NCBI RefSeq assembly: GCF_000241955.1
Contig: NC_016818.1
Coordinates: forward strand, 1,612,001-1,676,000
Direction of reading: 5' to 3'
Length of the DNA: 64,000 nt
DNA from: Rahnella aquatilis CIP 78.65 = ATCC 33071
GTDB taxonomy: Bacteria; Pseudomonadota; Gammaproteobacteria; Enterobacterales; Enterobacteriaceae
Shown: piece after piece, positions 26,666 through 38,180 of the stretch
Numbering within the stretch: the stretch's first letter is position 1
How the letters are laid out: the number at the start of each line of letters is the position of its first letter
The notes under the pieces: generated by a model
Told to the model about the DNA's origin: nothing
The model's input: only the letters and a program-made list of their open reading frames with translations
Database searches by the model: none
Translations under genes and position numbers: made by a program

Positions 26666-27130
26666 ATGATGTTAACGCTCGGATTGTTTGTATTTCAGCT
26701 ACAGACCGTCCCTTATCAAAGCCTGCAACGCAGCGTGGATTATCGCTGGCCGTCGAACAGCCGTATTGGCCAGCGCCCCGCGCTGCAATTTCTTGGCGTC
26801 AGTGAGGAGAAAATAACTCTGTCCGGTGTGCTGATGCCGGAAATCACCGGCGGGCGCATTTCCCTGCTGGCGTTACACCTCATGGCCGACGAGGGTAAAG
26901 CGTGGCCGCTGCTGGAGGGAACCGGCACCATTTACGGTATGTTTGTGGTGAACAGCATCAGCGAAACGCATACTGAGTTTTTTTCTGACGGCAGTGCGCG
27001 CAGCATCGAGTTTTCACTGACCCTGACCCGCGTGGATGAGTCTCTGACGGCGATGTTTGGTGATTTGCAGACGCAGGCTAACGGGCTGCTGAACAAAGCC
27101 AGTTCAATGGTGCCGGGGGTATGGTCATGA
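26666..27130 (+). CDS. U: Tail protein gpU
   Basis: A 154-residue protein (P2 gpU 159) that sits at the tail with gpD and is needed for tail assembly. AAGGAG precedes ATG 26666 by a good distance. Its TGA overlaps the ATG of D as ATGA. Confidence 0.93.
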   Translation: MMLTLGLFVFQLQTVPYQSLQRSVDYRWPSNSRIGQRPALQFLGVSEEKITLSGVLMPEITGGRISLLALHLMADEGKAWPLLEGTGTIYGMFVVNSISETHTEFFSDGSARSIEFSLTLTRVDESLTAMFGDLQTQANGLLNKASSMVPGVWS

Positions 27131-28290
27131 TCACCGGTATGACACTTGATGCCGGGGCGAAAGTGGCACCGGCGTTTATGCTGACACAGACGGGTCATGA
27201 CATCACGAAAGATATCAGTTCCCGGCTGCTGTCATTGACGCTCACGGATAACAGAGGGTTCGAGGCCGACCAGCTCGACATTGAGCTGGACGACAGCGAC
27301 GGTCAGGTGGAAATGCCGCTGCGCGGTGCGGTGCTTTCGCTGTTTTTAGGCTGGCAGGGTTCGGCGCTGACAGGCAAGGGGAGCTTTACGGTTGATGAGG
27401 TGGAGCACCGGGGCGCGCCGGATACGCTGACCATCCGGGCGCGCAGCGCAGACTTTCGCGGAACGCTCAATTCACGCCGTGAAATGTCTTACCATGACAC
27501 CACGCTCGGTCAGGTGGTCGCGCAGGTGGCTACACGTAACAACCTGACCGCCAGCGTCGCCGCGCCACTGGCCGCTATCCCTGTCCCCCACATTGACCAG
27601 TCGCAGGAGTCTGACGCCAAGTTTTTAACCCGGCTCGCTACGCGCAACGGAGCTGATGTGTCGATAAAAGCCGGTAAGCTGTTATTTCTCAAAGCCGGGA
27701 GCGCCACCACCGCCAGCGGTAAAGCCATTCCGGCGATGACCATTGAGCGCGCCGACGGTGACCGGCACCAGTTTGCTATTGCAGACCGGGGCGCATATAC
27801 CGGCGTCACGGCGAAATGGCTGCATACCAAAGACCCTAAGCCGAAAAAGCAGAAGGTTAAAATCAAGCGTAAACCCAAGGTGCAGCACCTGCGCGCGCTG
27901 CAACACCCCAAAGCCAAACCGGTGAAAGCCACCGCCGCCGCTAAAACGCCCGAAGCCAGAGAGGGTGAATATATGGCCGGTGAAGCGGATAACGTTTTTG
28001 CGCTGACCACCACTTACGCCAGTAAGGCGCAGGCCATGCGCGCCGCGGCGGCGAAGTGGGACAAATTACAACGGGGCGTGGCGGAATTCTCGCTAACGCT
28101 GGCGATGGGGCGCGCCGATTTATTCCCTGAAATGCCGGTTACCGTCAGCGGGTTTAAGCGCGTCATAGACGATCAGGCGTGGGTGATCACTAAGGTGGTG
28201 CATTCACTCAGTAATAACGGCTACACGACATCCCTAGAGCTTGAGGTGCGGCTTTCAGAGGTGGAGTATGAGAGCGAAGAGGAAGAATGA
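27127..28290 (+). CDS. D: Baseplate hub/late control protein gpD
   Basis: A 387-residue protein, exactly the P2 gpD length, forming the baseplate hub to which the spike gpV attaches (gp27-like fold). The middle (about residues 235-275) is a Lys/Pro/Ala-rich linker. ATG 27127 is used because it overlaps the U stop. Last tail gene. Confidence 0.94.
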   Translation: MITGMTLDAGAKVAPAFMLTQTGHDITKDISSRLLSLTLTDNRGFEADQLDIELDDSDGQVEMPLRGAVLSLFLGWQGSALTGKGSFTVDEVEHRGAPDTLTIRARSADFRGTLNSRREMSYHDTTLGQVVAQVATRNNLTASVAAPLAAIPVPHIDQSQESDAKFLTRLATRNGADVSIKAGKLLFLKAGSATTASGKAIPAMTIERADGDRHQFAIADRGAYTGVTAKWLHTKDPKPKKQKVKIKRKPKVQHLRALQHPKAKPVKATAAAKTPEAREGEYMAGEADNVFALTTTYASKAQAMRAAAAKWDKLQRGVAEFSLTLAMGRADLFPEMPVTVSGFKRVIDDQAWVITKVVHSLSNNGYTTSLELEVRLSEVEYESEEEE

Positions 28291-28373
28291 CTTATCTGAT
28301 TAACTCGTTGTTTTATATGTATTTAGTGGCTAGAATATGCTGCATATTAAAGCGATTCGTCGAGGTGATGATC

Positions 28374-28592
28374 ATGTTCCATTGTCCAATTTGCAAACAT
28401 GCGGCGCATACCCGTTCCAGCCGTTACCTGAGTGAGAACACCAAAGAGCGATACAATCAGTGTCAGAACATCAACTGCGGACATACCTTTAAGACGATGG
28501 AGTCATTCGACGGCTCAATTATGAAGCCGGGTCACATCAATGCGGTGTTGCCTCATCCCACCTCACACGGTCAACAAACCTTCCTGATGTAA
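28374..28592 (+). CDS. ogr: Late transcription activator Ogr/Delta
   Basis: A 72-residue zinc-finger activator with CPIC near the N-terminus and a CQNINC pair about 22 residues later, the Ogr Cys4 finger. It binds upstream of late promoters and contacts the RNA polymerase alpha C-terminal domain. ATG 28374 gives the exact P2 Ogr length; in-frame codons upstream belong to the leader after D. It stands next to the right attachment region, as in P2. Confidence 0.96.
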   Translation: MFHCPICKHAAHTRSSRYLSENTKERYNQCQNINCGHTFKTMESFDGSIMKPGHINAVLPHPTSHGQQTFLM

Positions 28593-28600
28593 TCGTAGAA

Positions 28601-28640
28601 ACAGAAAAGCCCCGCAAATTAAAATGCGGGGCTTTTCTGT
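28601..28640. terminator. Bidirectional terminator after ogr
   Basis: A perfect 16-bp inverted repeat: ACAGAAAAGCCCCGCA (28601-28616), an eight-base loop and its complement (28625-28640), with A and T tracts on both sides. It insulates phage late genes from the chromosome. Confidence 0.92.
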
Positions 28641-28655
28641 CGTTAAATCTCGAAA

Positions 28656-28763
28656 TGGTCAATATGTGGACGTGGTTTGAAATAAATCCTTATATTTCAA
28701 TTAAATAGACCCTAAATTATGTCACCTTGAACTGACATTGCGGGTTATTCTCCATATTGACCA
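28656..28763. repeat. 11-bp inverted repeat pair TGGTCAATATG
   Basis: TGGTCAATATG at 28656-28666 and its exact complement at 28753-28763, with 86 bases between. Possible integrase or Cox arm sites of attR. Confidence 0.5.
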
Positions 28764-28835
28764 ATGAATAGCAGTCTACATGTGCGTGTGCTGGCCTGGC
28801 AGAGATAAACTGGAAACAACAGGTTTATGATACCA

Positions 28836-28979
28836 GACAATCAATAAGGTTGATTGTCAGCAATGGCGCTACTGCTTTGCCAGAGGTCCACAATGTATAG
28901 CGCTCTGGCAAAACAGACTGTCATACAGACAGTGCGGGCAGGGAGGGATGAAACAAAGGCTCCACATTGTGGAGCCTTT
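28836..28979 (+). ncRNA. Candidate structured RNA: three hairpins plus terminator
   Basis: Hairpins with 9-bp (28836-28858), 10-bp (28876-28912) and 6-bp (28917-28933) stems lead into an intrinsic terminator on the + strand. Such a chain is typical of a small RNA or long 3' leader. I found no clear promoter, so this is a candidate only; the elements may instead be recombination sites. Confidence 0.3.
28955..28979. terminator. Bidirectional terminator at the pflB 3' end
   Basis: AAAGGCTCCACA and TGTGGAGCCTTT form an 11-12 bp stem with T tracts on both strands, 30 bases past the pflB stop. Confidence 0.85.
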
Positions 28980-29008
28980 TTATCAGACCAGATTACAAGG
29001 CTGAATTA

Positions 29009-31291
<2,283 letters not shown>

Positions 31292-31368
31292 TTTGCACCT
31301 ACCTTCTAATTTGGATTTCTTTAAAAATCACGTGTAAAACTGTCGTAACAAGAGACTGCCACGTTGGC

Positions 31369-32226
31369 TCAGTGGTGTTTCTCATCGCGAAGATATATGA
31401 CCCAGTACGTTAACCCTACCAGTAAACCACCCCCGATGATGTTACCGATGGTCACAGGGATCAGATTGTCGATGATAAAGTTTGTGATATTTAGTTCTGC
31501 GAATTGTGCCGGTGTTGCCCCGACGGCCTGCCAGAATTCTGGTGTCGCAAAATTTTTCACTACAATGCCTAAAGGGATCATGAACATGTTAGCAATGCTG
31601 TGTTCAAAGCCGCTGGCGACGAACATGCCAACCGGTAAAATCATGGCGAACATTTTATCCATCAGACTGCGGCCGGAGTAACTCATCCATACCGCCAGGC
31701 ATACCATCAGGTTAGCGAGGATCCCCAGACATACGGCTTCGATAAATGTGTGATGCATTTTATGATCAGCAGTTTGCAGAACGTTCAGTCCCCACAAACC
31801 ATTATCAACCATGTATTCACCGGAGAACCAAATCAGAGCCACAAAGAATAAGCAGCCAAACAGGTTACCAATATAGACATTGACCCAGTTACGCGCCAAT
31901 TGCCCCCAGGTGATTCTCCCGCTGGCTTTCGCAATGACGATAAGCACAGTGGACGTGAACAGGTCCGCGCCGCATACGACAACCAGCATAAGACCCAGAG
32001 AGAAGCAGATGCCTCCAACCAGTTTTGCCAGACCATAAGGGACGGTACCGGCGCCTGTTGTGGCGGTGATATAAAAAGCAAAGGCTATAGAAATAAAGAC
32101 GCCAGCAGTAATGGCTAAAAAGAATGTTTTTAACGGCTGTTTGGTGGCTTTATAAACGCCAGCATCTTCAGCAATTTTCGCTGTAGCGGCGGGTAAAATG
32201 AGATCGAAGGGGTTGTCAGCTTTCAC
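31369..32226 (-). CDS. focA: Formate channel FocA
   Basis: A 285-residue pentameric formate/nitrite transporter family channel with six membrane helices that moves formate across the inner membrane. The E. coli length and N-terminus are preserved. It starts with GTG at 32226 behind AAGAGAG; the upstream ATG overlaps it as ATGTGA and is out of frame. First gene of the focA-pflB operon, with an FNR-like box about 70 bases upstream. Confidence 0.98.
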   Translation of the reverse strand: MKADNPFDLILPAATAKIAEDAGVYKATKQPLKTFFLAITAGVFISIAFAFYITATTGAGTVPYGLAKLVGGICFSLGLMLVVVCGADLFTSTVLIVIAKASGRITWGQLARNWVNVYIGNLFGCLFFVALIWFSGEYMVDNGLWGLNVLQTADHKMHHTFIEAVCLGILANLMVCLAVWMSYSGRSLMDKMFAMILPVGMFVASGFEHSIANMFMIPLGIVVKNFATPEFWQAVGATPAQFAELNITNFIIDNLIPVTIGNIIGGGLLVGLTYWVIYLRDEKHH

Positions 32227-32293
32227 ATTAACTCTCTTATTCAGGGCTATGCACTGCGCAACGAGATACTAGCAAAGCAGTATAACGTAAAAA

Positions 32294-32307
32294 TTGACGT
32301 GGATCAT
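32294..32307 (-). promoter_or_regulatory. FNR-like site upstream of focA
   Basis: TTGAC-GTGG-ATCAT matches the FNR consensus TTGAT-N4-ATCAA at eight of ten positions, 68 bases before the focA start. The focA-pflB operon is FNR-activated in E. coli. Confidence 0.6.
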
Positions 32308-32671
32308 ATGAGGGGGTTTTTAGTGGTTTCCAGTATACTACTGAAGGGGTGAATTTCAGATTAACCTATTGAAAATAAAACAATAAAAAGATTTTAATTT
32401 TTGCAAATAAAGTTGATGAGCGAGGAATTTATTTTTAGGTTCAGGTTAATATTAAGGATTCAGTGTTAATAAATATCGTTATTTTTATTTTATAAATTTT
32501 ACTTTCAATTAACTTATAAAAATAAGTCCCCTATTTTTTTCGTAAAAACGACGCGCAGATATTATTTCGCGCAGAATTACACGTCATTTTAGTGACCGAG
32601 TCAAACTTTTGAGGATAAAGAGAGCAGCGGAAGCTCAGGATGTAGAATGAACGGATGTTGAATTTATAAAC

Positions 32672-32702
32672 AAAAAACCGGCAGTAAATTCTGCCGGTTT
32701 TA
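32672..32702. terminator. Terminator after ycaO
   Basis: ACCGGCAG-TAAATT-CTGCCGGT stem with A and T tracts on both sides; it ends ycaO on the minus strand. Confidence 0.85.
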
Positions 32703-32724
32703 GTCGGTTCACCCTGTCAGTGGA

Positions 32725-34488
32725 TCAGGCTTTCGACCAGTGACGACGTTTGGCGACTTGCAGCTTTTCGTATGCGCCAAGCAGCGCCTGATGGGCGGGC
32801 AATGCTTTCAGCTCAGGGTCGACTGCAAACAGACTGTGGAAACGGACTTCGCCACTGATCGCTGCCGAAGCATCTTCAACCGCTTTCTGACCATACATTT
32901 TCACGAAAGCGTTGTAGTACTGGGCTGGCTCGCGATCTTCTTCCAGAGACAACTGCAGCAGGGTTTGCAGGCAACGGTAATAGTTATTGCGCTCATCGCT
33001 GTACACCGAGGCGTTGAACTCATGCGCCCATTCCGCCCAGGTCAGCGCCTGATCCAAATCACCACCTGCGAGGGCCAGCATAGATTTCAGCTCGCCAACA
33101 CGCAGCGTGTACCAGCCGTTGTCTTTGCCGCTGGCGATACCCAGCAGTTCGCGAACACGGGTAAAGTCATCCAGACCTTCATCATCAAGCTGTGTGATCA
33201 TCTCAAGATACGTTTCTTTTGGCAGATCACTGTCCGGCAACGCCAGAAGCTGATCACGCAGATGCGCGCCCATGCTGTTATTCGCCAGCAGTAAATCTTC
33301 CGCAGGATAAATGTCAGACATACCCGGCACGATAATACGGCAGGCATACACATCCAGATGCTCGTAATCGGCGATATACACTTCAGCATCTTCTTTATCG
33401 AAAATAGCCATCAGGGTTGCAAATTCTTCTTCAGTGGTACCGCTGAAGCTCCAGTCTGCAAACGGATAATCTGCGTCCTGCTTGAACATATCCCATGAAA
33501 TCAGACCGCTTGAATCGATGAAGTGAGTTTCAAGGTTGGCGTGTTCGGCAACTTCTTCATCATCAAAAGTCGGTGCAGTGAAGACATCCAGATCTTTCAG
33601 GCTGCGGCCTTGCAGCAGTTCAGTCACCGTACGTTCCAGTGCTACCCCAAAATCAGGGTGCGCGCCAAAGGATGCGAAACAGGTGCCGTTTGCCGGGTTG
33701 AACAGAACCACACAAATGACCGGGTAATTACCCCCCAGCGAGGCGTCATAAGAAAGGATAGGGAAACCTTCTTCTTCCAGTTTTGCGATGGCTTCAACCA
33801 CACCAGGATAGCGTGCCAGAACCTCTGAAGGGATTTCAGGCAGACTGATGGATTCTGCAATAATGCGGTTTTTGACATAGCGCTCGAAGACTTCTGACAG
33901 CCCCTGAACCCGCGCTTCATTGGCGGTGTTACCCGCGGACATGCCGTTGGAGACGTACAGGTTGCCGATGATGTTCATCGGTATATAAACGGTTTGCAGA
34001 TCAGACTGACGGGTAAATGGCAGGGCGCAGATACCACGGTCAGGATTGCCTGATTGCAGGTCGATCAGATCACGGGCAACCAGTTCTTTATCGGCATCAT
34101 AAAATGCATGCAGGCGCTCATCCAGAATCCCGGCGGGCAGACTGTCGTCTTCCGGAAGCGGGAACCACTTCTCATTCGGATAATGAACGAAATCACCGTT
34201 AGCGATTTCTTTGCCCAGATAGAAATCAGCGAAGAAATAGTTAGTCGACAGACGCTCAAAATATTCACCCAAAGCAGAAGCCAGTGCGGCTTTTTTGCTG
34301 GCACCTTTACCGTTGGTGAAGCACAGCGGGCAGTCGCGATCGCGAATGTGCACTGACCAGACGTGGGGAACCGGATTCAGCCACGAAGCTTCTTCGATAT
34401 TAAAGCCGAGATCGGTGAGTTTTTGTTGGAAGCGGGAAATGGAATCTTCCAGCGCCGCGTCTTTACCAGGAATAAAAGTTTGGGTCAT
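32725..34488 (-). CDS. ycaO: YcaO, ATP-dependent accessory protein for ribosomal S12 methylthiolation
   Basis: A 587-residue YcaO-domain protein (E. coli 586). YcaO enzymes activate amide backbones with ATP; the E. coli protein promotes RimO-dependent beta-methylthiolation of S12. An N-terminal YcaO ATP-binding domain is followed by a tetratricopeptide-like C-terminal helical region. ATG 34488 is chosen because the family starts Met-Thr-Gln-Thr; in-frame codons upstream to 34551 are promoter region. Confidence 0.95.
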   Translation of the reverse strand: MTQTFIPGKDAALEDSISRFQQKLTDLGFNIEEASWLNPVPHVWSVHIRDRDCPLCFTNGKGASKKAALASALGEYFERLSTNYFFADFYLGKEIANGDFVHYPNEKWFPLPEDDSLPAGILDERLHAFYDADKELVARDLIDLQSGNPDRGICALPFTRQSDLQTVYIPMNIIGNLYVSNGMSAGNTANEARVQGLSEVFERYVKNRIIAESISLPEIPSEVLARYPGVVEAIAKLEEEGFPILSYDASLGGNYPVICVVLFNPANGTCFASFGAHPDFGVALERTVTELLQGRSLKDLDVFTAPTFDDEEVAEHANLETHFIDSSGLISWDMFKQDADYPFADWSFSGTTEEEFATLMAIFDKEDAEVYIADYEHLDVYACRIIVPGMSDIYPAEDLLLANNSMGAHLRDQLLALPDSDLPKETYLEMITQLDDEGLDDFTRVRELLGIASGKDNGWYTLRVGELKSMLALAGGDLDQALTWAEWAHEFNASVYSDERNNYYRCLQTLLQLSLEEDREPAQYYNAFVKMYGQKAVEDASAAISGEVRFHSLFAVDPELKALPAHQALLGAYEKLQVAKRRHWSKA

Positions 34489-34648
34489 TGAGTTCACTTT
34501 TGAGCGTGCTAAAAACGCGCAATGATACGGGGTTTTGCGCATTAGCTCCATGTATTCGTGTTAAGAATGTAATCGCGTTGTAACGCGCTAAGCTTGTCTG
34601 TAAAACCTCGGTCGCTAATCTGCTGTTTTCACTTTCTATGAGGCATCT

Positions 34649-35338
34649 ATGCAGGCTTTTGATATCAAACGTATGGCGCTGGATAAATTTCCCCTCGAGT
34701 ATCTGGGAGAGGTGTCATTCCGCTGTTTTTTCATCTTTGTGGTGGTGTTTATATTTCTGAAACTCACCGGGCGACGTGGGGTAAACCAGCTTTCTTTATT
34801 TGAAGTGGTGATCATCCTGACACTGGGATCTGCCGCTGGTGATGTGACTTTCTATGACGATGTGCCTCTGCTGCCTGTGTTTGCGGTCTTTTTCTCGATT
34901 TTGCTGCTGTACCGCCTTTCGACCTGGCTAATGAATAAAAGCCGTCATTTCCAGAACTGGATGGAAGGCAAACCGCTGATCCTTATTCGCGACGGCTTGT
35001 TCGAATGGGAAACCATGGCCCGGGAAAATATTACGAAGGGGGAATTTTATATGGAGTTGCGGCAGAAGGGTGTCGAGCATCTCGGGCAAGTCCGGCTGGC
35101 ATTTTTGGAAGCCAATGGCGGTCTGAGTGTTTTTTTCCGACAGGCTGAAGATGTCCAGCCGGGGCTGCCTGTATTACCGGAAGATTATATTGATATCGAA
35201 ATGCTTATGCTCACCAGTGGTCTGTATGCCTGTCACCAGTGCAGCTTGATTCAGAACTTCAAAGTCGGCGAAAAAGCAGCGTGTCCGCGTTGTCAAAATA
35301 TCACCTGGGTGAAGGCGCTGAGTACCGTGCGGGCGTGA
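34649..35338 (+). CDS. ycaP: DUF421 membrane protein YcaP
   Basis: A 229-residue inner-membrane protein with about three N-terminal helices (through residue 90) and a cytoplasmic DUF421 domain. The last 40 residues hold two Cys pairs, CHQC and CPRC, a probable zinc ribbon. Function unknown. It stands alone between the divergent ycaO and serC, with its own promoter region (34489-34648). Confidence 0.93.
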   Translation: MQAFDIKRMALDKFPLEYLGEVSFRCFFIFVVVFIFLKLTGRRGVNQLSLFEVVIILTLGSAAGDVTFYDDVPLLPVFAVFFSILLLYRLSTWLMNKSRHFQNWMEGKPLILIRDGLFEWETMARENITKGEFYMELRQKGVEHLGQVRLAFLEANGGLSVFFRQAEDVQPGLPVLPEDYIDIEMLMLTSGLYACHQCSLIQNFKVGEKAACPRCQNITWVKALSTVRA

Positions 35339-35510
35339 ACAGATAATCCTGTTAAATCAGCTTTCCAGGGAGGAATGAACCTTGTGACCAACATCTCATC
35401 GCTGTTTATCAGGTCGTCATCAATAACCGTTGCAGACTGCTTGTCTCGGATGATAAAACCGTTAAATTAGTGACTACTATGTGGCTGTCTCAGAGAAGTG
35501 GTGAGGGGAA

Positions 35511-36596
35511 ATGACTCAGGTTTATAATTTTAGTGCAGGTCCGGCAATGATCCCGGCTGAAGTGTTGCGTCGTGCGGAACAGGAACTTTGTAACTGGCAC
35601 GGACTGGGTACATCGGTGATGGAAATCAGTCACCGCAGTAAGGAATTTATCCAGGTTGCTGAAGAATCCGAAAAGGATATTCGTGATCTGCTGAATATTC
35701 CCTCGAACTATAAAGTGCTGTTCTGTCATGGTGGCGCACGTGCGCAATTCGCCGCAGTGCCCATGAACCTTTTGGGCGATAAATCCTCCGCTGACTACAT
35801 TGATGGTGGTTACTGGGCACACAGTGCAGTCAAAGAAGCCCAAAAATATTGCACGCCAAACGTGATTGATGTCACCACCACGATTGAGGGTAAACGTGGC
35901 ATTCTGCCGATGAGCGAATGGAAGCTGAGCGCCGATTCTGCCTACGTTCATTACTGCCCGAATGAAACTATTGATGGTATCGCTATCGATGAAATGCCTG
36001 ATTTTGGCGATAAAATCGTGGTAGCAGACTATTCATCCTGCATTCTTTCCCGTCCGATTGATGTCAGCCGCTTTGGGGTGATTTATGCGGGCGCGCAGAA
36101 AAATATCGGTCCTGCGGGCCTGACCCTGGTTATCGTTCGCGAAGACCTGCTGGGTAAAGCGCGCACTGAGTTGCCTTCTATCCTCGATTATACCGTGCTG
36201 GCTGAGAACGATTCTATGTTCAATACCCCGCCAACATTCGCATGGTATCTGTCAGGTATGGTATTCAAATGGCTGAAAGAACAGGGTGGTCTGCGTGAGA
36301 TGGAAAAACGTAATCGCGCAAAAGCCGAACTGTTGTATGGCACCATTGACCGTACCGGTTTCTATCGTAACCCTGTGGCAGACGCGAACCGTTCGTGGAT
36401 GAACGTTCCTTTCCAGATGGCTGACGCCTCTCTGGATAAACTGTTCCTTGATCAGGCGCAGGAAGCGGGTCTGCATGCATTAAAAGGCCATCGTGTGGCT
36501 GGTGGTATGCGTGCATCTATCTATAATGCAATGCCTGTGGAAGGTGTAAAAGCACTGACTGACTTTATGACTGAATTCGAAAAACGTCACGGTTAA
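35511..36596 (+). CDS. serC: Phosphoserine aminotransferase
   Basis: A 361-residue PLP enzyme making O-phosphoserine from 3-phosphohydroxypyruvate and also serving pyridoxine synthesis. The PLP-binding lysine is in the [10 protein letters not shown] segment near residue 196. A GAGGGG ribosome site precedes ATG 35511. It heads the serC-aroA operon, though a strong hairpin lies between the two genes. Confidence 0.99.
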   Translation: MTQVYNFSAGPAMIPAEVLRRAEQELCNWHGLGTSVMEISHRSKEFIQVAEESEKDIRDLLNIPSNYKVLFCHGGARAQFAAVPMNLLGDKSSADYIDGGYWAHSAVKEAQKYCTPNVIDVTTTIEGKRGILPMSEWKLSADSAYVHYCPNETIDGIAIDEMPDFGDKIVVADYSSCILSRPIDVSRFGVIYAGAQKNIGPAGLTLVIVREDLLGKARTELPSILDYTVLAENDSMFNTPPTFAWYLSGMVFKWLKEQGGLREMEKRNRAKAELLYGTIDRTGFYRNPVADANRSWMNVPFQMADASLDKLFLDQAQEAGLHALKGHRVAGGMRASIYNAMPVEGVKALTDFMTEFEKRHG

Positions 36597-36642
36597 GTGC
36601 GCTGGCTTTCGGGCCCGCAGGATGCTTTAGTAAGAAGCCTTA

Positions 36643-36676
36643 AAAATGACCCCGGCTCACTGTCCGGGGTCATTTT
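36643..36676 (+). terminator. Hairpin between serC and aroA (attenuating terminator)
   Basis: AAAATGACCCCGG and CCGGGGTCATTTT form a 13-bp stem with flanking A/T tracts. In E. coli a similar element reduces read-through from serC into aroA. Confidence 0.85.
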
Positions 36677-36700
36677 ATAAAAAGAAGAATTGGAGAAAGA

Positions 36701-37984
36701 GTGGAATCCCTGACATTACAACCTGTTGCGCTGGTTAACGGCAGCATCAATTTACCTGGCTCAAAAAGTGTTTCAAATCGCGCACTTTTACTGGCTGCTT
36801 TTGCACAGGGCACTACCCGCCTGACTAACCTGCTCGACAGCGACGATGTGCGCCATATGCTGACAGCACTGACTCAGTTGGGTGTCACGCATCGTTTATC
36901 TGCGTCCAGGACAGAGTGTGAAATCGACGGTCTGGGCACGGCTTTTTCCAATGCTAAAGGTCTGGAACTGTTTCTGGGGAACGCCGGTACCGCTATGCGT
37001 CCGCTGGCTGCGGCGTTGTGCCTGGGTGAGCAGAATGTGGTGCTGACCGGTGAGCCGCGCATGAAAGAGCGTCCGATCGGGCATCTGGTCGATGCGCTTC
37101 GTCAGGGCGGCGCGCAGATTGATTATCTTGAGCAGGAAAACTATCCGCCTCTTCGCCTGCACGGTGGGTTTAGTGGTGGTGACGTTAGTGTCGATGGCAG
37201 CGTTTCAAGCCAGTTCCTGACTGCGCTGTTAATGATGGCTCCGCTGGCAGGTAACGACACCACCATTCAGATTAAAGGTGATCTGGTTTCCAAACCTTAT
37301 ATCGATATCACGCTGAACCTGATGAAAACCTTTGGTATCGAAGTGGAAAACCACGCGTACCAGACATTCAGTATCAAAGGCCGTCAGCAGTACGTGTCTC
37401 CGGGTTCCTATCTGGTCGAAGGTGATGCCTCTTCAGCGTCGTACTTCCTGGCCGCTGCGGCCATCAAAGGGGGTACGGTTCGCGTGACCGGAATCGGCAA
37501 AAACAGCATGCAGGGTGATATTCGTTTTGCAGACGTGCTGGAAAAAATGGGTGCGACTATTCACTGGGCTGATGATTACATCGAATGTACCCGCGGTGAA
37601 CTGAAAGGCATTGATATGGACATGAACCATATTCCTGATGCAGCAATGACCATTGCTACTGCTGCGTTGTTTGCCGAAGGTCCGACGACGCTACGCAATA
37701 TTTACAACTGGCGTGTTAAAGAGACTGATCGACTGACAGCGATGGCGACTGAGCTGCGTAAAGTCGGGGCAACGGTGGAAGAGGGCGAAGATTACATTCG
37801 TGTTGACCCGCCTCAATCACTAAAATTTGCCGAAATTGGCACCTATAATGATCACCGGATGGCAATGTGTTTCTCGCTGGTGGCGTTATCTGATACACCA
37901 GTGACCATTCTTGATCCGAAGTGTACCGCGAAAACATTCCCGGACTATTTTGAACGTCTGGCAGCCATCAGCACACTGGCATAG
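36701..37984 (+). CDS. aroA: EPSP synthase (3-phosphoshikimate 1-carboxyvinyltransferase)
   Basis: A 427-residue class I EPSP synthase, the sixth step of the shikimate pathway, joining PEP to shikimate-3-phosphate. The [16 protein letters not shown] region (residues about 18-34) and [10 protein letters not shown] near 93-102 are the substrate and PEP-binding motifs. GTG at 36701 (GTGGAATCC) is the start, behind GGAGAAAGA. Cotranscribed with serC. Confidence 0.99.
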   Translation: MESLTLQPVALVNGSINLPGSKSVSNRALLLAAFAQGTTRLTNLLDSDDVRHMLTALTQLGVTHRLSASRTECEIDGLGTAFSNAKGLELFLGNAGTAMRPLAAALCLGEQNVVLTGEPRMKERPIGHLVDALRQGGAQIDYLEQENYPPLRLHGGFSGGDVSVDGSVSSQFLTALLMMAPLAGNDTTIQIKGDLVSKPYIDITLNLMKTFGIEVENHAYQTFSIKGRQQYVSPGSYLVEGDASSASYFLAAAAIKGGTVRVTGIGKNSMQGDIRFADVLEKMGATIHWADDYIECTRGELKGIDMDMNHIPDAAMTIATAALFAEGPTTLRNIYNWRVKETDRLTAMATELRKVGATVEEGEDYIRVDPPQSLKFAEIGTYNDHRMAMCFSLVALSDTPVTILDPKCTAKTFPDYFERLAAISTLA

Positions 37985-38009
37985 TGTTTCACTTGTTTGC
38001 CCTGCCTGA

Positions 38010-38037
38010 ACGGACATCCCGGATGTCCGTTTTTTTG
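38010..38037 (+). terminator. Terminator after aroA
   Basis: CGGACATCC and GGATGTCCG pair, followed by seven T. Confidence 0.88.
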
Positions 38038-38087
38038 TTTTTCAGGCTCAGAACCGTCCGCTTTTTAGGCAACTGAAAAATGTGGGG

Positions 38088-38116
38088 TAACAGTTGTCGC
38101 AAAGGCAGCGTATAAT
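38088..38116 (+). promoter_or_regulatory. Promoter for cmk-rpsA
   Basis: A perfect -10 TATAAT at 38111-38116 with a weak -35 (GTAACA-like) 18 bases upstream; transcription would start about 60 bases before cmk. Confidence 0.5.
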
Positions 38117-38180
38117 GCCGCTCCTGAATTAGTCCTGTGAGACTAATGAAGCGGGCAGACCCCACCGAAAGGAGACAAAA

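Larger units (their letters stand above)
1..28640 (+). mobile_element. P2-like prophage (right-hand part; left end outside window)
   Basis: Collinear with P2/186: gpB and gpA replication genes, cos, divergent Q-P and O onward, lysis cassette, tail genes ending in D, then ogr. Most protein lengths match the P2 products as I recall them (B 166, X 67, R 155, J 302, I 176, FII 172, D 387, Ogr 72). Integrase, repressor and cox are not in the window and should lie to the left. The right attachment site must lie between the ogr terminator (ends 28640) and the pflB terminator (28955); I could not identify its core. Three AT-rich cargo loci and an amber codon in P are the notable departures. Confidence 0.97.
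28641..29008. other. Prophage-chromosome junction region
   Basis: No convincing gene in 368 bases. It must contain attR. It holds an 11-bp inverted pair (28656-28666 and 28753-28763), three consecutive hairpins (28836-28933) and the pflB terminator (28955-28979). A TGTGGAC at 28665 resembles the P2 integrase arm-site as I recall it. The core cannot be found without the left junction. Confidence 0.5.
32227..32724. other. AT-rich focA-ycaO intergenic region
   Basis: About 500 bases with no gene. It holds the focA promoter region with an FNR-like site (32294-32307) and, at the other end, the ycaO terminator (32672-32702). The central 150 bases are extremely AT-rich, compatible with multiple anaerobic promoters and H-NS or IHF binding. 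Confidence 0.7.
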
